A stretch of DNA of 64,000 nt. Origin: Soonwooa sp032062245 (GTDB lineage Bacteria; Bacteroidota; Bacteroidia; Flavobacteriales; Weeksellaceae). Below are positions 8,644 to 16,598 of this stretch, in pieces (position 1 is the first letter of the stretch; every line of letters begins with the position of its first letter). The notes below the pieces were generated by a model. The model saw nothing but the letters and a program-made list of their open reading frames with translations, was not told where the DNA came from and did not search any database. Both the position numbers and the translations under genes were made by a program. The DNA lies in assembly GCF_032062245.1 (NCBI RefSeq), contig NZ_DAMBQF010000003.1, forward strand, positions 62,001 through 126,000, in the 5' to 3' direction.

Positions 8644-9378
8644 TTACTTACTTTTTAAAACCTCCGAAACCAAGTTTTGATAATAATCTCCGATGTGCGC
8701 AATTCGGGTGCCGTACCAAGAAAAAGCTTCGCCATCAACAATTTTGATGATTTTGTTGGGATAAATTTTCTGAAGTTCTTCGACGTGCTTTTCTTTAAAA
8801 GGATAAGGTTCTGAAGACAGAAAAATAACATCAGCATCCGCCAAATCTGTTAGCTCAAAACTTGGATAACGTTTTTGATTGGCGAAGAAATTTTCGAAAC
8901 CGATGTCTTGTAAAACATGATGAATAAAAGTGTCGCGACCAATGCTCATAAAAGGATCTTTCCAAATAAGATAAGCGACTTTTAGTTTGGTTTTAGCTTT
9001 TTCAAAATTAAATTGCTCCTGAATTTTAAGATTGAATTGTTGTGCAACTTCTTTTTTGTTAAGTAAATTTCCGAGGTTTTTTAGCAAATAATAATTGTCT
9101 TCCAAAGTTTCGACGTGCGTGACAATCACTTTGTGCGTTTGCATTAATTCTTCGACTTGCTCTTTAACGTTTTCCTCTTTGTTGGCGAGGATGATGTCGG
9201 GGTTTAGAGATTTTATCTTTTCAATATTAATGTTTTTGGTTCCGCCAATTATCGCAACATCTTGGACTTTATTTTTGGGATGAACACAGAATTTTGTTCT
9301 GCCAACAACCTCTTCGGAAGTCAATCCAAAATCAAACAAAATCTCTGTCAACGACGGTACCAAGGACACAATTCTCAT
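8644..9378 (-). CDS. Helical-backbone metal/cobalamin-binding protein (BtuF-like)
   Basis: The 244-residue protein matches the BtuF/FepB-type periplasmic binding fold: N-terminal RIVSLVPSLTEILFDFG, VGRTKFCVHP, then the linking GGTKNINIEKIKSLNPDIILAN segment and a second lobe with IWKDPFMSIGRDTF. Family members bind vitamin B12, haem or siderophores for ABC import. No signal peptide is present (the protein starts directly at MRIVSLVPS), so as annotated it would be cytoplasmic. No ABC permease or TonB receptor is adjacent. The nearest B12 link in the window is the cobalamin riboswitch near 18.7 kb. Confidence 0.8.
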   Translation of the reverse strand: MRIVSLVPSLTEILFDFGLTSEEVVGRTKFCVHPKNKVQDVAIIGGTKNINIEKIKSLNPDIILANKEENVKEQVEELMQTHKVIVTHVETLEDNYYLLKNLGNLLNKKEVAQQFNLKIQEQFNFEKAKTKLKVAYLIWKDPFMSIGRDTFIHHVLQDIGFENFFANQKRYPSFELTDLADADVIFLSSEPYPFKEKHVEELQKIYPNKIIKIVDGEAFSWYGTRIAHIGDYYQNLVSEVLKSK

Positions 9379-9507
9379 AACTCAATATTAAAAAGAAACT
9401 CCATCAAAAATAAACCTTTTGATAGAGTTTTTATTGTTTTAATTAAAATTGTGACAATTCTTTACATAAAACTTTCAACGAATTTTACCCGAATTGACGA
9501 TTTATAA

Positions 9508-10050
9508 TTAATCTTCTTTTTTAGTGGTCTTTTTAGTTGCAGGTTTTTTAGCTGGTTTTTCTTCAGCATCCTCAGTTTTTTCAGTTGCTTTTTTAGTCGT
9601 TTTTTTAGCTGGTTTTTCCTCAGCTGCTGGCGCTTCTTCTACAACTTCCTCAACTTTTACAAAGCTTTCTGGTGTAATGTAACCCGCTTTTTGCAAAAGA
9701 TTATACCATTGCGCTAATTTTTTGATATCAGACTCGTATACTCTTTCTGTATCGTAGTTAGGAAGCGATTCTTCCATAAAAGTCTTAAGCTCGTCACTTT
9801 TTGACTTGTGGTTAATCGTTTGTTTGAAATCGTATTTTTTAGCAATATTTTCAAATACTTCAAATAACGGAACTTCTTTATCAAAAGTGAACATCGCGAT
9901 ATTGTCTAGCAAGCTAACTTGGCTAGAGTTTGAGATGCTAACTTTCTTTTTAGTTGTGATATCTTCAACAATAAATCCATTTCTTAATTGAGAAACTAAT
10001 TTGAAAAGTCCTGGTTTTCCTGAGATTGAAATTATTTTTTCTAACTGCAT
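9508..10050 (-). CDS. DUF5606 domain protein with Lys/Ala/Pro tail
   Basis: The 180-residue protein starts with the DUF5606 block (MQLEKIISISGKPGLFKLVS, about residues 1-140), a Bacteroidetes-specific domain of unknown function. From about residue 140 the sequence becomes a low-complexity tail of EEKPAKK and TTKKA repeats that resembles histone H1-like tails and could contact nucleic acid; that is inference. It is the last gene of a three-gene set ruvX-def-DUF5606, 47 bases behind def. Confidence 0.85.
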   Translation of the reverse strand: MQLEKIISISGKPGLFKLVSQLRNGFIVEDITTKKKVSISNSSQVSLLDNIAMFTFDKEVPLFEVFENIAKKYDFKQTINHKSKSDELKTFMEESLPNYDTERVYESDIKKLAQWYNLLQKAGYITPESFVKVEEVVEEAPAAEEKPAKKTTKKATEKTEDAEEKPAKKPATKKTTKKED

Positions 10051-10097
10051 TGTTTCAATGTTTAGTCGTTGTTTATTTTTTTCTTATTTATTTTAAA

Positions 10098-10670
10098 TTA
10101 TTTCGGGAAGCGCATTTTGTAGTTAACGCCTACATCGCCGTTAGCGATTTTTTGTAGTTTTCCTTTTACCAATTTCTTTTTTAGTGCGCTTAGGTGATCC
10201 GTGAAAAGTATGCCCTCGATATGGTCGTACTCATGTTGAATAACGCGCGCACGAATATCCGAAAAAGTATCGATATGTTTTACAAAATTTTCATCAAAAT
10301 ATTCAATTTTGATAGTTTCTTTGCGTTTTACATCTTCTCTAACTTCCGGAATCGATAGACAACCTTCGTTGAATTTCCATTCTTCACCGCTTTCTTCAAG
10401 GATTTTTGCATTGATAAATACTTTTTTGAAAGTCTTAAGTTCTTCCGCAATATCTTCGTAATCTTCGTCGTCCGCAAGTGGCGTAATGTCCACGATAAAA
10501 AGTCTAATGTCCAAGCCGATTTGGGGCGCAGCAAGGCCAATGCCGTTAGCACCATTCATGGTTTCGAACATATTGTCTATCAAAGTCTGTAACTCAGGAT
10601 AATCTTTGTCGATATCGTGAGCCACTTTTCTTAATATTGAATCGCCAAAGGCGCGTATTGGTAAAATCAT
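10098..10670 (-). CDS. def: Peptide deformylase
   Basis: The 190-residue protein has all three deformylase motifs: GIGLAAPQIG near residue 46, EGCLSIP near 104 (the metal-ligand Cys) and QHEYDHIEG near 146 (two metal-ligand His and the catalytic Glu). It removes the formyl group from the N-terminal methionine of new proteins, using an iron-type metal. Its length is normal. Its ATG overlaps the ruvX stop by four bases, so the two are translationally coupled. Confidence 0.97.
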   Translation of the reverse strand: MILPIRAFGDSILRKVAHDIDKDYPELQTLIDNMFETMNGANGIGLAAPQIGLDIRLFIVDITPLADDEDYEDIAEELKTFKKVFINAKILEESGEEWKFNEGCLSIPEVREDVKRKETIKIEYFDENFVKHIDTFSDIRARVIQHEYDHIEGILFTDHLSALKKKLVKGKLQKIANGDVGVNYKMRFPK

Positions 10671-11077
10671 TGTTGATCTAAAAAATTTTGCAAAATTATG
10701 GTTGCACTTACACGGTCTATAAGACCTTTTTCTTGTCTTTGTTTTTTATTTTTTCCGCTTTGACTTATAAAAAATGAAGCCATTTTGGAAGTAAAACGCT
10801 CATCCAAACGATATACTTTTTTATCAGGAAATTCAGTTTCAAAAACTTTCAAAAACTGCTGAATTTCCCTTTCTATTTCAGAAAGTTGTCCTTTGAGGTC
10901 GGTTGGTAAGCCAATAACAACCGCTTCTACATTATTCTTGCTGAAATAATCCTTTAGGAAAACGATCAACTTTGGCGTTTCCACAGTCGTTAGCACACTT
11001 GCGATAATTTTGGCATCATCGGTGGCAGCGAGTCCTGTTCTTACTTTTCCGTAGTCAATTGCGAGGATTTGTCCCAT
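10667..11077 (-). CDS. ruvX: Putative pre-16S rRNA nuclease / Holliday junction resolvase YqgF
   Basis: The 136-residue protein has the YqgF RNase H-like fold: ILAIDYGKVRTGLA at the N-terminus with the first catalytic Asp, VVIGLP in the middle, RLDERFTSKMA, and a final Asp in KGLIDRVSATIIL. In E. coli the family matures the 16S rRNA 5' end; a resolvase role was proposed earlier. It is the first gene of the ruvX-def-DUF5606 operon, with a -7 promoter box only 8 bases in front of its start codon. Confidence 0.95.
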   Translation of the reverse strand: MGQILAIDYGKVRTGLAATDDAKIIASVLTTVETPKLIVFLKDYFSKNNVEAVVIGLPTDLKGQLSEIEREIQQFLKVFETEFPDKKVYRLDERFTSKMASFFISQSGKNKKQRQEKGLIDRVSATIILQNFLDQQ

Positions 11078-11084
11078 AGGTTTG

Positions 11085-11092
11085 CAAATTTA
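11085..11092 (-). promoter_or_regulatory. -7 box of ruvX operon promoter
   Basis: TAAATTTG on the minus strand matches TAnnTTTG. The expected start of transcription falls about 4 nt before the ruvX ATG, so the mRNA would be nearly leaderless. No clear -33 TTG is seen. Confidence 0.5.
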
Positions 11093-11154
11093 CGAAAAAT
11101 TTTAGGCTTTGAAAATTGTTTTAAAAGAGAAATGAATTTCAGAATTAGATTTAG

Positions 11155-11162
11155 TATTTTTG
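11155..11162 (+). promoter_or_regulatory. -7 box of ABC ATPase promoter
   Basis: TATTTTTG matches TAnnTTTG and lies 19 bases before the ATG at 11182. A -33 element is not evident. Confidence 0.45.
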
Positions 11163-11181
11163 CCCTAGATATTTGTAAATA

Positions 11182-11886
11182 ATGGCTTTAGATATTATAA
11201 ATCTGACGAAGAAATTTGGTGACCAAGTGGCACTTAATGATGTTAATATTTTAATTAATAAAAACGAAATTATCGGACTTCTCGGTCCAAATGGTGCAGG
11301 AAAATCAACGCTGATGAAGTCTATTGTTGGCGCTTTGAAGATTGATGAAGGTCAAATTTTATTGGATCAAAAAGACATTACAACGCACGATATCGAAAGC
11401 AAAAAAAAGATTGGTTTTCTCCCAGAAAATAATCCACTTTATCAAGAAATGTTCGTTAAAGAATATCTTCAGTTTGTGGGGAACATCCACGGAATCAAAA
11501 AAAATAGAGTAGACGAGGTTGTTGAATTGGTTGGGATAACACCGGAAAAATCGAAAAAAATAAGTCAACTTTCTAAAGGTTACAAACAGCGTGTTGGCCT
11601 TGCACAAGCGATTCTTCATCAACCAGACTTATTGATTTTGGATGAACCTACCAACGGATTAGATCCTAACCAAATTGTTGAAATCCGAAATGTAATTAAA
11701 GAAATTGGGAAAGAAAAAACTGTTATTTTATCAACACACATCATGCAAGAAGTGGAAGCGCTTTGCTCACGCGTGATTTTGATTCATAAAGGAAATATCA
11801 TTCAAGATTCGCCAATCTCGGAATTCAAAGGGAAATACGAAAGTCTCGAACAGGCTTTCCAAAGTTATACAGAAGCCAAACAATAA
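11182..11886 (+). CDS. ABC transporter ATP-binding protein, GldA-like
   Basis: The 234-residue ATPase has Walker A GPNGAGKST near residue 35, Q-loop FLPENNPLY, signature LSKGYKQR, Walker B LLILDEPTNGLDP and switch LSTHIMQEVEA. The sequence around LPENNPLY and LSKGYKQRVGLAQA closely resembles GldA, the ATPase of the GldA-GldF-GldG transporter of gliding flavobacteria, but GldA is longer (about 300 residues) and no gldF/gldG partner is adjacent. It stands alone between a promoter box and a strong terminator, so its permease must lie elsewhere. The GldA identity is a suggestion only. Confidence 0.85.
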   Translation: MALDIINLTKKFGDQVALNDVNILINKNEIIGLLGPNGAGKSTLMKSIVGALKIDEGQILLDQKDITTHDIESKKKIGFLPENNPLYQEMFVKEYLQFVGNIHGIKKNRVDEVVELVGITPEKSKKISQLSKGYKQRVGLAQAILHQPDLLILDEPTNGLDPNQIVEIRNVIKEIGKEKTVILSTHIMQEVEALCSRVILIHKGNIIQDSPISEFKGKYESLEQAFQSYTEAKQ

Positions 11887-11895
11887 GAATAAAAG

Positions 11896-11930
11896 AAGCG
11901 CGATGTCCTTGGACATCGCGCTTTTATTTT
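11896..11930 (+). terminator. Strong intrinsic terminator
   Basis: AAGCGCGATGTCC and GGACATCGCGCTT form a perfect 12-13 bp stem with a minimal loop, followed by TTTATTTTATT. It closes the ABC ATPase gene and, being symmetrical, may also serve the convergent gene at 11935. Confidence 0.9.
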
Positions 11931-11934
11931 ATTA

Positions 11935-12528
11935 TTAAGCTTGTAATTCTTCAACAAGTTTTTCGACTTTGTCAATATATTTTCCATAATAATATTGAAA
12001 CCAGAATTTTCCTAAAAGCCATAAAAATAGAAGTCCTGCCAAGATTGATCCAACAAAATAAATGGCTAATGCTAAGTCGGGCAAATCTCTAGATTTTGGA
12101 ATAGATTCTATAACGATAATCATTTCGCCAACCAAAAATGGAACGAAGCTGATGTAGAACGACAGATAATATTGCTTGTTAAGATTAAACTGTGTCAACA
12201 AGTCTTTTAATGATGTTAAAGTTTCTAATTCGGGATTGGTGATTTCTTTATAAAGTTTGAAAAATTTAGAATAGAAAAAGAAGGTAACCACAGTCATCGC
12301 TGCTACCAAAATTTCTAAATACAATCGGAATCTAAATGGCATTTGGATTCCCCAAATTGCAACCAACACAAAAGCTAAAAGTATTACGGTTGACCAAAAC
12401 TCCCAACGCATATTCCGACGGATTTTTTCTAAAGGTAGATTTAGGCTTTTTCTTTGTTCTAGGCTGACTTCAGGCGTATTTTGGCTTTCGTCATTATCCC
12501 AAATATTTTTTAGTTCATCTATATTCAT
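11935..12528 (-). CDS. Four-helix membrane protein, probable anti-sigma factor
   Basis: The 197-residue protein has a soluble N-terminus of about 40 residues beginning MNIDELKNIWDN and four hydrophobic segments (roughly 43-60, 68-86, 120-140, 155-175). It lies 11 bases behind an ECF sigma gene. This pairing, and the N-terminal short acidic region facing the cytoplasm, is typical of Bacteroidetes membrane anti-sigma-like partners. No zinc-binding anti-sigma motif is present, so the role is inferred from context. The signal sensed is unknown. Confidence 0.65.
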   Translation of the reverse strand: MNIDELKNIWDNDESQNTPEVSLEQRKSLNLPLEKIRRNMRWEFWSTVILLAFVLVAIWGIQMPFRFRLYLEILVAAMTVVTFFFYSKFFKLYKEITNPELETLTSLKDLLTQFNLNKQYYLSFYISFVPFLVGEMIIVIESIPKSRDLPDLALAIYFVGSILAGLLFLWLLGKFWFQYYYGKYIDKVEKLVEELQA

Positions 12529-12539
12529 TTCTTTGTAAT

Positions 12540-13034
12540 TTATGGATTAGATAAAATGTCTTTTAATTTATTTTTTGCACGATTCATTTTTACGCGGACG
12601 TTGCCCTCGGAGATTCCCATTTGTTGTGCAATATCTTTTCCCGAAAAATCTTCGAGATAATAAAAGATAAAAGCTTTATCGATAGGATTAAGTTGTTGGA
12701 TGGCTTCGTACATTTTTTGAAGTTTCTCTTCTTTTTCGTGGTTGTAATCTTCTTGTTCAATTTTAAAATTTGAGACTTCTGCATTGTCGATAAAGCTTCT
12801 TCTTTTCTCTGATTTTAAAAATACAATAGCGGTGTTAAGCGCCACACGATAGAGCCAAGTCGAAAATTCGCTTTCGCCTTTAAAACTCGAAAAAGCCTTC
12901 CAAACCTGAAATGTAATCTCTTGGAAAAGATCTTCTTGATCTTCCCGATTGTCCATATACATTTTCGAAATTTTGAAAATGATGCCTTTATGCTTGTCGA
13001 TTTTTTGTAAAAACTCAGATTCTAGAGTTGTCAT
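12540..13034 (-). CDS. ECF RNA polymerase sigma factor
   Basis: The 164-residue protein has sigma region 2 (DQEDLFQEITFQVWKAFSSF, about residues 31-50, then FSTWLYRVALNTA) and region 4 with a helix-turn-helix (FSGKDIAQQMGISEGNVRVK), linked by a short spacer without region 3. This is the group IV (ECF) architecture. It is co-transcribed with the membrane protein downstream, likely its regulator, and may autoregulate. The target regulon is unknown. Confidence 0.95.
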   Translation of the reverse strand: MTTLESEFLQKIDKHKGIIFKISKMYMDNREDQEDLFQEITFQVWKAFSSFKGESEFSTWLYRVALNTAIVFLKSEKRRSFIDNAEVSNFKIEQEDYNHEKEEKLQKMYEAIQQLNPIDKAFIFYYLEDFSGKDIAQQMGISEGNVRVKMNRAKNKLKDILSNP

Positions 13035-13121
13035 TTATTTTAGTTCTCACAAGGTTAGTGACTGATTCTTTAAAATGTTACAAAAAAATAATATTATTTT
13101 TTCGAGGCTCGAATTTGATAA

Positions 13122-13152
13122 TTGTCAATTTAGTTTTAAAATATTAGATTTG
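13122..13152 (+). promoter_or_regulatory. Promoter of lipoprotein 13174
   Basis: TTG at 13122-13124, a 20-nt spacer and TAGATTTG at 13145-13152 fit the Bacteroidetes TTG-N19-21-TAnnTTTG promoter; the ATG follows 22 nt later. Confidence 0.6.
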
Positions 13153-13173
13153 TATCACATCAAAGATAAAATT

Positions 13174-13791
13174 ATGAAAAGAACACTTTTAGCATTGGCT
13201 GTAGTCAGCTTAGTTGCTTGTAAGAAAAATGATGATGCTAACGCAAAAACTTCCACTTCGGTAGGTGACGTTGTCAGCGGTGCAAAAACCCTCAACAACT
13301 TATCAGCATCTATGGATGATATCGAGAAAAAAATGAAAGAGTTGAAAACAACAGCTCCAGCAACTAATGATGAGCTAAAGTCTATTCTGCCAACAACCGC
13401 ACTAGGTTTAGCAAGAACCGAAATAAGAGTAGGAGATAGCTCTATGATGGGTTTAGCTTCGGCAGATGCAAAGTATAGCGACAACGCAGATAAGTATGTT
13501 GAGATTAGCATTGTTGACGGCGCAGGCGAAGCTGGGAGCGGTATGCTTGCTATGTTGATGATGGCGCTAAAAGCAGAATCAGAAAAAACAGATGCTGAAG
13601 GTTATGAGAAAACAACCAATTTTAATAACGTACGTGCAAGCGTTTCTGAGAAGAAAAATGGAGAAATTATGGAATCGGAAATTCAGTATCTTGTTAAAGA
13701 CCGTTATGCAATAAAGATACAAGGCGAAGGTTATACACTCGATCAGCTAAAAGCTGTCATGAGTGAGATTAATACATCTTTATTAAAATAA
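13174..13791 (+). CDS. Hypothetical lipoprotein
   Basis: I start at the ATG at 13174 because it opens a lipoprotein signal (MKRTLLALAVVSLVAC, lipobox LVAC at residues 13-16); an earlier in-frame ATG adds 33 residues with no signal character. The mature protein of about 190 residues is soluble, with a helical acidic segment and an ordered domain (TALGLARTEIRVGDSSMMGL). I do not recognise the family. It is divergent from the ECF sigma gene, so a link to that stress circuit is possible but unproven. Confidence 0.7.
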   Translation: MKRTLLALAVVSLVACKKNDDANAKTSTSVGDVVSGAKTLNNLSASMDDIEKKMKELKTTAPATNDELKSILPTTALGLARTEIRVGDSSMMGLASADAKYSDNADKYVEISIVDGAGEAGSGMLAMLMMALKAESEKTDAEGYEKTTNFNNVRASVSEKKNGEIMESEIQYLVKDRYAIKIQGEGYTLDQLKAVMSEINTSLLK

Positions 13792-13849
13792 GCTAAAGCT
13801 TCCGAAAGGAAGTTTTTTTGTTTTAAATTTGATTTAAATTTTAGAAATA

Positions 13850-14413
13850 TTGAAAGCTTTAAAAATATTAAGTTTCGGATTGTTAATGGTTGTTGGATTT
13901 TCAAACGCTCAACAATCGACAGTGTTAATGCGCGGTAAAGAAATAAAAACTTTTGCAAAACTTCCTAATGTTGGTGCTGTGGCTCCTAATTTTGAACTGA
14001 CAGATGACAAAATGGAAAGCAAAAGTCTTGAGAGTTACAAAGGAAAATATTTAATCCTAAATATTTTTCCGAGTGTTGATACAGGCGTTTGCTCGATGTC
14101 AGTAAGAAAGTTTAATGAGATGGCAGCTGATCTTCCAAATACGTCGGTGTTATGTATTTCTAAAGATTTGCCCTTTGCGCAAAAGCGTTTTTGTGGTGCA
14201 GAAGGTATTAAAAATGTTGTAATGTTGTCAGATTTTAGAACAGATTTTGGGAAACGTTATGGCGTCGAAATGATGGACGGCGCGTCACGAGGATTGCTAA
14301 GTCGAGCGGTAGTTGTTATTGATCCGCAAGGCAAAATCGTGTACGAAGAACAAGTCGCAGACATTAGCCAAGAACCTCACTATGATAAAGCTTTAGCAGC
14401 AATTAAAAAATAA
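13850..14413 (+). CDS. tpx: Thiol peroxidase, exported (TTG start)
   Basis: The 187-residue protein is an atypical 2-Cys peroxiredoxin of the Tpx type, with peroxidatic Cys in PSVDTGVCSMSVRKF and resolving Cys in RFCGAEGI. It reduces hydroperoxides with electrons from thioredoxin-like proteins. A stop codon at 13835 lies upstream in frame and no ATG occurs between it and the domain, so the start must be TTG at 13850. This gives an N-terminal signal peptide (LSFGLLMVVGFSNAQ), implying periplasmic location, whereas E. coli Tpx has no classical signal. It may be co-transcribed with the lipoprotein upstream. Confidence 0.88.
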   Translation: MKALKILSFGLLMVVGFSNAQQSTVLMRGKEIKTFAKLPNVGAVAPNFELTDDKMESKSLESYKGKYLILNIFPSVDTGVCSMSVRKFNEMAADLPNTSVLCISKDLPFAQKRFCGAEGIKNVVMLSDFRTDFGKRYGVEMMDGASRGLLSRAVVVIDPQGKIVYEEQVADISQEPHYDKALAAIKK

Positions 14414-14447
14414 AAAAACAGTCTCAAAATTTTGAGACTGTTTTTTG
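14413..14447. terminator. Bidirectional terminator between tpx and hdeD-like gene
   Basis: A near-perfect palindrome, ACAGTCTCAAAA paired with TTTTGAGACTGT, is flanked by an A-run on one side and a T-run on the other, and lies between convergent genes. Confidence 0.9.
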
Positions 14448-14464
14448 TTTAAAAAAGATTGTAT

Positions 14465-15007
14465 TTATTTCAGTTTTTTCAAACCCAAAGCAAGCATGAT
14501 TTGGAAAACACCAATCATAATAAATGAAATAGCTGTGTAGTACACAATTGTTAAACCTCCAAAAACAGGATTTGCAATCATTAGTATCGCGAATAATAAT
14601 CCCAAAATACTAAAAATCATCACAGTCGCCCAAGATTTAATCCCAACTTTTTTTAATGCTAAAGACGATCCAATACCCATAATCGAACGAAACAAAATCG
14701 TAATCCCAACATATAACGGCAATATTGTCGCACTCAAAGCAGGCGAAGAGATTAGCATAATCCCTAAAATTAAATCAACAATACCTCCAGCTAGGGACCA
14801 TCCCCAGTTGGGATATTGTCTGTTGCTAAAAGCGTTTACAACTTCCATGATACCTGTAACAAAAAAGATAGCTGCAAATAACATCGATAATGTTAAATAA
14901 GAAGCAAGCGGTGTACGGAAAATATATATTCCACTAATGATAAAGATAATCCCTGTAATTAACGGAAGATACCAGTACTTGTAGGGATTTGTGTAGTTTT
15001 GACTCAT
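14465..15007 (-). CDS. HdeD-family (DUF308) membrane protein
   Basis: I start at ATG 15007 (MSQNYTNPYKYW), since the upstream ATG at 15031 adds eight unlikely residues. The 180-residue protein has six hydrophobic helices in two similar halves, typical of HdeD/DUF308: a repeated pattern of gain-loop helices with GIIFIISGIYIF and GGIVDLILGIMLI as corresponding segments. E. coli HdeD is linked to acid resistance at high cell density; the molecular role is not established. It has its own transcription unit. Confidence 0.85.
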   Translation of the reverse strand: MSQNYTNPYKYWYLPLITGIIFIISGIYIFRTPLASYLTLSMLFAAIFFVTGIMEVVNAFSNRQYPNWGWSLAGGIVDLILGIMLISSPALSATILPLYVGITILFRSIMGIGSSLALKKVGIKSWATVMIFSILGLLFAILMIANPVFGGLTIVYYTAISFIMIGVFQIMLALGLKKLK

Positions 15008-15225
15008 TGTAATAATTTTTTTGAATACCAATAACTTGCAAAATATATACCTTATCCGACTTTCATGATATTTATTATGCGATACGTTATATTTAAAATT
15101 TTGTCATTTTATTAAATTTTTATTAAACGAAATCGAGAAGCTTTAGTTTTATCTTTATTTAATAAAGCATTAACATATTTTTGAAATTAAAGACAGTAAT
15201 TTTATAATTCACAAATCACACAAAA

Positions 15226-15718
15226 ATGGATACATTATAACAACTTAAAGAAGAATTAAAAAACGAGTACGAAACAACTTAAGCATTTTTGATCGTTTTC
15301 CTGAGAATAAAAATGATTACGCACCGCACGAGAAAAGTATGAAATTAATGCCGTTAGCATCACATATTGCTGAGGTTTTTGCGTGGCCAAATTTATTCTT
15401 AACACATCAGAGTTAGACTTTGGAAAAGGCGATTATCAACCAGTTAAGATCTCAACAAAAGCCGAACTTCAGCAAAAGTTAGAAGACGATTACAATGCTG
15501 GAATTGCAAGTCTAGAAGCGGCGACAGAAGATCAACTAGAACCGAATTGGGCTATAAAAAATAATGGCGAAACGATGATGGAATGGACAAAGTACTGTGC
15601 CATCCGACATGCGCTGAATCAAGCGACGCATCACAGAGCGCAACTAGGCGTCTATTATCGATTAAATGATATTCCATTACCACCAAGCTACGGACCATCT
15701 GCGGATACAAAGTATTAA
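15226..15718 (+). pseudogene. DinB-family protein gene, multiply disrupted
   Basis: Joining frames from the ATG at 15226 recovers a DinB/DUF1993-like four-helix protein: MDTL-stop-QLKEELKNEYETT-stop, then a shifted frame with KSMKLMPLASHIAEVFAWPN, then a second shift into NTSELDFGKGDYQPVK and the conserved histidine helix NQATHHRAQLGVYYRLN. Lesions are TAA at 15238 and 15280, and one-base frameshifts near 15290 and 15390. DinB-like proteins bind a metal with three His, and two of the usual positions (ASHIAE and THHRAQ) remain recognisable. The gene cannot make the full protein. Confidence 0.85.
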
Positions 15719-15722
15719 AGAT

Positions 15723-15758
15723 AAAAAAGGCTATTTCAAATCTGAATTAGCCTTTTTT
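15723..15758. terminator. Intrinsic terminator
   Basis: AAAAAAGGCTA-TTTCA pairs with TGAA-TTAGCCTTTTTT around a short loop, with T-runs on both strands, between the DinB remnant and the convergent plug-domain gene. Confidence 0.8.
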
Positions 15759-15766
15759 ATTTTAAA

Positions 15767-16393
15767 TTATTTCTTTTTCGAGGTGATTACAATGACGCCA
15801 TCTTTTGCTTTTTCGCCATATTTATTTTTCGCTTTTTCATCTTTGAGGACTTCGATTTTTTCTATATTACTAGGTTTTAGATCTTTAACTTTTTTCTCAT
15901 CAACGATAATTCCGTCCAAAACATAGATTGGGTTGGCTTTGTCTTTATTAGGGTAAGCCGCAATTTTCCCAAGGCGGAAAGGCTTTCTAATCGTATCTTT
16001 TTTCGGAGGAATATAAGCCATTTTGCCCATTACACGAACATTGTTAGTGTCTTTGTTAGCACTAATATGTGTCACTTTTCCTTTCGTCGTTTGTTGATTT
16101 TCTTTTTGTTGAGCATTGATACTTACAATTCCAGCGGAGGTCAAAATAACACCTAATGCAAATTTTGAAAATAATGAATTAATAAAAGAATATTCTAAAT
16201 TTCTATTCATTTGAGAATGGTTCGCAACGACGCAGATGTCGGTGTTAGATTGTAATTCATTTAGAATTTGATCATCAGACATTGTGGTAAGATCAGTAAC
16301 ATTTTTACTGCAAATACCACAATATTTTCCCTTTTCGGCGGGTGTCATTTGATCCCAATTTTCGTGACATGGTTTTGGAATGGAGATTTTCAT
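15767..16393 (-). CDS. TonB plug-domain-like protein with N-terminal Cys motif
   Basis: The 208-residue protein starts with a Bacteroidetes-specific cysteine block (IPKPCHENWDQM, KYCGICSKNVTDL), has a probable membrane segment near residues 75-95 (SKFALGVILTSAGIVS) and ends in a carboxypeptidase-regulatory/SusC-like plug fragment (PIYVLDGIIVDEKKVKDL, then IEKIEVLKDEKA and DGVIVITSKKK). Standalone plug proteins of this kind occur next to BlaR1/MecR1-like or regulatory genes in other Bacteroidetes, but none is here. There is no beta-barrel, so it cannot be a receptor itself. A signalling or adaptor role is only a guess. Confidence 0.75.
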   Translation of the reverse strand: MKISIPKPCHENWDQMTPAEKGKYCGICSKNVTDLTTMSDDQILNELQSNTDICVVANHSQMNRNLEYSFINSLFSKFALGVILTSAGIVSINAQQKENQQTTKGKVTHISANKDTNNVRVMGKMAYIPPKKDTIRKPFRLGKIAAYPNKDKANPIYVLDGIIVDEKKVKDLKPSNIEKIEVLKDEKAKNKYGEKAKDGVIVITSKKK

Positions 16394-16520
16394 AATTTAA
16401 TATTTAAAACTTAGAGTTTTATTCTTTTTAAAAGTTAAATTAAATAAACGACTTTTTTAATATTAAATAATATTTTCAGTACCAACTTGTTTTCTAATTA
16501 AATAAGGTGAAAATAAATAA

Positions 16521-16552
16521 AAAAAAGCTATCAAATTTGATAGCCTTTTTTA
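16521..16552 (-). terminator. Intrinsic terminator behind hutU
   Basis: GCTATCAAA and TTTGATAGC form a 9-bp stem flanked by A- and T-runs, 47 bases downstream of the urocanase stop. Confidence 0.8.
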
Positions 16553-16598
16553 TTGAAGTTTAGAACTTTTGTTGTTTAATAATATTTTTAAAAAAAAA

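Noticed and set aside
11182..11886. Firm assignment as gldA
   Set aside because: Similar in motifs but about 65 residues shorter, and no gldF/gldG partner is adjacent.
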